DNA of 6,804 nt from Lachnoclostridium sp. UBA7097. GTDB lineage: Bacteria; Bacillota; Clostridia; Lachnospirales; Lachnospiraceae. The stretch lies in the NCBI GenBank assembly GCA_002499945.1, contig DKYP01000001.1, positions 1 through 6,804 of the forward strand. Reading direction: 5' to 3'. Below the pieces are notes generated by a model. The model saw only the letters and a program-made list of their open reading frames with translations. It ran no database searches and was not told the DNA's origin. The position numbers were made by a program, and so were the translations under genes. Shown here piece after piece: positions 1 through 4,000 of this stretch. Numbering within the stretch: position 1 is the stretch's first letter; each line of letters opens with the position of its first letter.

Positions 1-26
1 TATAACAAAAATCAAAAAATATTGAA

Positions 27-55
27 TTTATTTTATATATTTATTGCACTATAAT
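27..55 (+). promoter_or_regulatory. Putative sigma-A promoter for the GH146 gene
   Basis: A perfect TATAAT hexamer lies at 50-55. With a 17-bp spacer the -35 position is TTTATT at 27-32, which matches TTGACA at only three of six bases; TTGAAT at 22-27 is a better hexamer but its spacer is 22 bp. Transcription from here would begin near 62 and give a leader of about 160 nt that contains the structured RNA at 113-208. A weaker alternative is TTGTCA (70-75) with TACTGT (94-99). Nothing else is recognised in bases 1-112, which hold no convincing gene on either strand. The call rests on the -10 box and AT-rich context. Confidence 0.4.
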
Positions 56-112
56 GTAAATAATTAAAATTGTCATAATCACTATTTCACAGGTACTGTA
101 AACTATTATTCT

Positions 113-208
113 ATAAGGCAAAAATGTGGAAAATAAATTTTTTGCCTGGCAAGTTTGTGATTGTGTGCTGCTTGCACAAACATTGCCTTATCTGAAAAAA
201 GCAGCGCA
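113..208 (+). promoter_or_regulatory. Structured 5' leader RNA with pseudoknot and alternative helices
   Basis: Several strong complementarities are packed into 96 bases. (P1) ATAAGGCAA 113-121 pairs perfectly with TTGCCTTAT 183-191. (P2) GGCAAAAA 117-124 pairs with TTTTTGCC 139-146, loop 14 nt. (P3) GTTTGTG 153-159 pairs with CACAAAC 175-181, and can extend through GGCAA 148-152 with TTGCC 183-187 to 12 bp with A182 bulged. (PK) loop bases 164-173 pair with 199-208, ten pairs including one G-U. P1 excludes both P2 and the extended P3, so two folds compete. The element ends 7 nt before the GAGG ribosome-binding core at 216-219, so control of translation or early transcription is plausible. 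I do not recognise a known riboswitch class; the conserved c-di-GMP-I and c-di-GMP-II cores are absent. The pairings are seen directly; the regulatory role is inferred. The same inverted repeats could instead be protein operators. Confidence 0.6.
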
Positions 209-213
209 GAAAT

Positions 214-223
214 GAGAGGGAAT
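214..223 (+). promoter_or_regulatory. Ribosome binding site that decides the ATG 224 start
   Basis: GAGAGGG at 214-220 includes the anti-SD-complementary core GAGG (216-219), four bases before ATG 224. This spacing is a little tight but it is the only purine-rich core near any candidate start. The in-frame alternatives are poorer: TTG 161 lies inside the hairpin loop of the leader and has no SD; ATG 212 has none; ATG 239 is about 19 bases from the core. Confidence 0.55.
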
Positions 224-382
224 ATGAAACAGAAAATTATGGTTCTAAATGCAAGTGAATACCATACATACGGAAAAAGGCGTAATCTGGCTAAATTTAG
301 TAAAAAAGCCACTGCAGGCTGTCTTGCAGCAGCAATGTGCGTAACTTCATTGCCAGCTACAGCACCATTTGCAGTAAAAGCC
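224..382 (+). other. Sec signal peptide
   Basis: Encodes residues 1-53: an n-region of 28 residues rich in Lys/Arg, a hydrophobic core including AGCLAAAMCV, and a small-residue region ending A-V-K-A. The cysteines lie within the hydrophobic core and are not followed by a convincing lipobox, so a type I (non-lipoprotein) signal is favoured. Cleavage after A53 is the best guess; neighbouring Ala residues are also possible. Confidence 0.75.
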
Positions 383-868
383 GCCGCTGCCACGCCAGCA
401 GAACGTGATGACAGCACTATTGTATATTATGTTGACTGTGGGGATTATGTTCCGTCTACAGCTGGTGACGGGGAGCAGTTTGGTACACATAACAGTGTAA
501 CAGACCAGGCATACGGGACAGACCCTGTAACAGGATATCAATGGGGAGTTGCAGATGGAGAAGAAGAATTAACAGGGAATAATAAAACAAATGGGACAGC
601 TCCTAAAAATGGCGGGGTATATACTGCAAATACCTGGGCGCAGGAAAACCTTGGAGCTGCTAATACTGACCTTCCTAAGACAACTACAAACCGTTATTCC
701 AAAAATTTTTTTGAAAAGGGAATTGAGGAGCGTTTTGTACAGTATGATTTTGAACTTGAGGCAGGTGCTTATGAAGTTACGGTCGGGTGTGCAAACCCTT
801 GGAACTGCTCTAATTCACCAGTTATTAAAGCTATACGGGGGGGGGTACTGAAGAATCTGGAAATGTAA
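224..868 (+). CDS. 5' part of frameshifted GH146 surface protein: signal peptide and start of first binding domain
   Basis: This frame encodes 214 residues from ATG 224. Residues 1-28 form a long basic n-region (with KRR and KFSKK), residues 29-50 a hydrophobic Ala-rich core, and V-K-A at 51-53 is a plausible signal peptidase I site. From about residue 62 a beta-sandwich module begins with YYVDCGDYV and contains GTHNSVTDQ and NPW, closely matching the intact second copy at 1324-1902. The homology breaks off at the G9 run: after CGG GGG GGG GTA only seven more codons follow before TAA 866-868, while the missing half of the module continues immediately downstream in the -1 frame. It is therefore not an independent gene but the first segment of the large enzyme. 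If the frame is really broken, the cell would secrete only an incomplete binding module without catalytic activity. Confidence 0.75.
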   Translation: MKQKIMVLNASEYHTYGKRRNLAKFSKKATAGCLAAAMCVTSLPATAPFAVKAAAATPAERDDSTIVYYVDCGDYVPSTAGDGEQFGTHNSVTDQAYGTDPVTGYQWGVADGEEELTGNNKTNGTAPKNGGVYTANTWAQENLGAANTDLPKTTTNRYSKNFFEKGIEERFVQYDFELEAGAYEVTVGCANPWNCSNSPVIKAIRGGVLKNLEM

Positions 869-1026
869 CAATATCAGATGAAACATTTAGTGTTCCAAAT
901 AAAGGATATGCAGAAGCTGAGGGAACTGTTGAAGTACAAGATGGGACAAATAAATTGTCAGTAAAGGTAAGTGGTACAGGAAATAATAATAAATGTGTAA
1001 ATGTAGCTTACATTCTTATAAGGTCT
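407..1026 (+). other. First carbohydrate-binding-like beta-sandwich module, split by the G9 tract
   Basis: The 5' part (407 to about 836) is in the frame of ATG 224 and the 3' part (about 838-1026) is in the -1 frame, ending NVAYILIR. The second copy at 1324-1902 shows the same order of motifs in a single frame: VDCGDYV, GTHNSVTDQ, DP-TGY-WG, NRY-KN-FE-GIE-R, DPW or NPW, then N-K-(V/I)N-(V/L)AYILIR. The fold is probably galactose-binding or malectin-like, typical of accessory sugar-binding modules on secreted glycosidases, but I cannot assign a CBM family. Copy one is about nine residues longer than copy two between the shared SP and AYILIR motifs. Confidence 0.6.
837..845 (+). repeat. Poly-G tract (G9) at the frame break
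   Basis: Nine consecutive G, by far the longest G run in this AT-rich window, sit exactly where the open frame changes. With 9 G translation ends at TAA 866-868. With 8 G it would read CGG GGG GGG TAC TGA and stop at once. With 10 or 7 G it would read through into the 6705-terminating frame. The tract also supplies a G GGG GGG heptamer that allows perfect re-pairing after a -1 slip. Either real variation or a homopolymer error in the assembly is possible. Confidence 0.9.
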
Positions 1027-4000
1027 GTTAAGGCAGGAGAAACAGAGGACGAAAAGAAGGTAAGAAAAGACCTGGAAACATTAAAACTTCCAGAAAGTAC
1101 AAAGACAGACATTACACTTCCCACTGCTGGTGAAAATGGAAGCACAATTAGCTGGGAAAGTTCTGATGAAAACATAATTAATACCAATGGCAAGGTAACA
1201 AGGCCAGAAGCCGGGCAGGATGATGCAACAGTAACTCTGACAGCGGCAGTTCAATCAGGGGAAGCTTCAGAAAAAAAAGAGTTCACTATAAAAGTTCCAG
1301 CAAAAATTGGACAGACAACTATAGACCGTGAAGATAATTATATAGTTTATTTTGTAGACTGTGGTGATTATGTAGTAGATACAGTTAGTGACGGAGACCA
1401 GCTTGGAACGCATAACAGCGTTACAGACCAAGTATATGGCGAGGACCCTGGGACAGGATATAAATGGGGGATTGATGATACTGTAAGTACGCCATTGAAG
1501 AATAAAGACCATGACAAAGGCGGTGTATTTACAGATAATACCTGGCCATATGAAGGAAATGAGGCAAAAAAAGATACTGTGAAAACAAGTTCCAACCGCT
1601 ATGCTAAGAACCAGTTTGAAAGCGGGATAGAAACCCGTCATCTGGACTATAAATTTGAACTTGAAAATGATAAATATGATGTAACGGTATGCTGTGTTGA
1701 CCCATGGGGTGTTTCAAAGTCACCAGATGTTTACCTTAATTATAATAAAGACAACCAAGTACTTATGAAAAAAGGGCTTGACGCATCATTAAAGAGGCCT
1801 GTTAAAAAGACCATTGATGTTACAGATGGGGAACTAACTGTAAATTTAAGGGCTGAAGGGGATAATAACAAAACTATTAACCTTGCCTATATCCTTATAC
1901 GCAAATATAAAGAGCCTACGCAGGAAGAAAAGGAAGCAGAGGCAAAGGACAGGGTAACAAAGGATATGGCTTTATTAAATATGGCATCTACAGATATAAT
2001 TAGTGATATTACACTGGCAACAGAAGGGGAAAATGAAAGCACAATTACCTGGAAAAGCTCTGGTACAAATGTGTTATCTGATGATGGCAAGGTAACAAGG
2101 CCAAAACCTGGAGAGCCAGATGTGCCTGTTTCCCTGGAGGCAACTGTTTCATATACTATTGATGATTATACATATAGTGAAAAAAAGATTTTTGATTTAA
2201 AAGTAATTGCAGAAAGTGATATTAATAACCTTGAAGAATTTACTTTAAAAGATGTAGAGATTACAGATACTTATTATAATAATGTAGCTGCTAAAGATGT
2301 AGAATTTTTAAATAAGTTTGACCCCGACAGGCTATTATATAATTTCCGTCTGGCAGCAGGGTACAAGACGGATGAAATTGAAAAATTTGATGTCCATGAA
2401 AACGGGACAGGGGCAACAAAACCTTATCCTGGAGGCTGGGAAAACAGCCTGATTGGAGGCCATACCTGCGGGCATTACCTTGCGGCTATTTCACAGGCAG
2501 TTGCAAATGGCTATGGTGATGAAAAAGGTGAGGACGGACTTACAATAAGACAACGTCTTGCTTATCTGGTTAAAAGTTTGAAAGAATGCCAGGATAAGCT
2601 TGGAACAGGATTTATTTTTGGTGCAAAGCTGGAGAATGTGTCAAAACCTGAACAACAGTTTGATTCAGTTGAAGGCAAAGGAGGAGGCAACTGGGTGCCA
2701 TGGTATACTATGCACAAGATTGTAAATGGCCTTATAGAAACTTACAAACTGGCAGATGATAGTGAAACCAGGGATACAGCACTAGAAATAGCAGAAGGCC
2801 TTTCAGAATGGATTTACAAAAGGACTTCCTCATGGGATGCAAACACCCGTAATAGAGTACTTAGCGTAGAATACGGCGGCATGAATGATTGCCTTTACGA
2901 AGTATATAAATATGCAAGTAAAAATGAGTATAAGAATGCAGAACATATTAAAGAAGCAGCACACCAATTTGATGAAGACAGTTTATTTGAAGCAATACTT
3001 GCAGGAAAGGCAAACCATTTAGATAGAAAACATGCAAATTGTACTATTCCAAAATTTATGGGTGCATTAAACCGCTACCGTGTATTAGGTGATGAGAAAT
3101 ATCTTAAATATGCAAAGGCTTTCTGGACACTGGTTACAGAGAAACATACATATATCACAGGCGGCAACAGTGAATGTGAACATTTTGGTGCAGATAATAT
3201 ATTAGATGCAGAGCGTTCACACTGTAACTGTGAAACATGTAATACATACAATATGTTAAAATATACAAGAGAACTGTACCGTATTACAGGTGATAAAAAG
3301 TATGCAGATTATTATGAGAATACTTTTATTAATGCAATTATGGCATCAGTAAATGAAAAAACAGGCATGACTACATATTTCCAGCCTATGGCAACAGGAT
3401 ATTTTAAAGTATATTGTAATCCAGACCTTGAAAAGAATTATTTCTGGTGCTGTACTGGAACAGGTCTTGAGAACTTTACTAAACTTGGTGACAGCTTCTA
3501 TTATTATACTGATAACAAGCTGGTTGTAAACCAGTATACAAGTTCTAAAGTAACATGGGGTAATGTATTGCTTGAACAAGAAACAGATATTCCAAATAGT
3601 GATAAAGCCAGATTTACAGTAAAACTTCTTAATGGAGAAACAAGCAAAGATTTCAGCCTGCGCCTTAGAGTTCCAGACTGGGTTATGGGAGAAGCAACAG
3701 TAACAGTAAATGGTGAAATATCTAATGCAAAAGCCAGCAATGGTTATATATCACTTGACAGGGCTTTTGCAGACGGGGATATTGTAGAGATAACACTTCC
3801 TATGGGAATACGTGCATATACATTGCCTGATAATGCGGGAAAAGTATATGGCTTTAAATATGGGCCTGTAGTCCTGGCAGCAGAACTTGGCAAGGATAAT
3901 GAGATGCGTACTTACCAGGTAGGTGTACAGTGTGATGTCTGCCAGAATAAGATTGTAAATGGAGAGAAAAGAGAAACCAGGGCAGGTTATGGAAATACAT

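Noticed and set aside
113..191. Inverted repeats as ends of a small mobile element
   Set aside because: No target duplication, no transposase, and the repeats are nested with a pseudoknot pairing outside them, which fits an RNA structure better.
161..223. Upstream TTG 161 start, extending the protein by 21 residues
   Set aside because: It has no SD, sits inside the hairpin loop of the leader RNA, and would put a non-typical segment before the signal peptide. ATG 224 has a GAGG core four bases upstream.
1..223. CcpA cre or AraR operator
   Set aside because: No match to the usual consensus in the upstream region; the only clear palindromes are the leader RNA arms.
900..960. Independent start for the downstream frame (AAAGGATATG at 901-910 or TTG 955)
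   Set aside because: ATG 908 is in the wrong frame, TTG 955 lacks an SD, and domain similarity begins upstream of both, directly at the G run.
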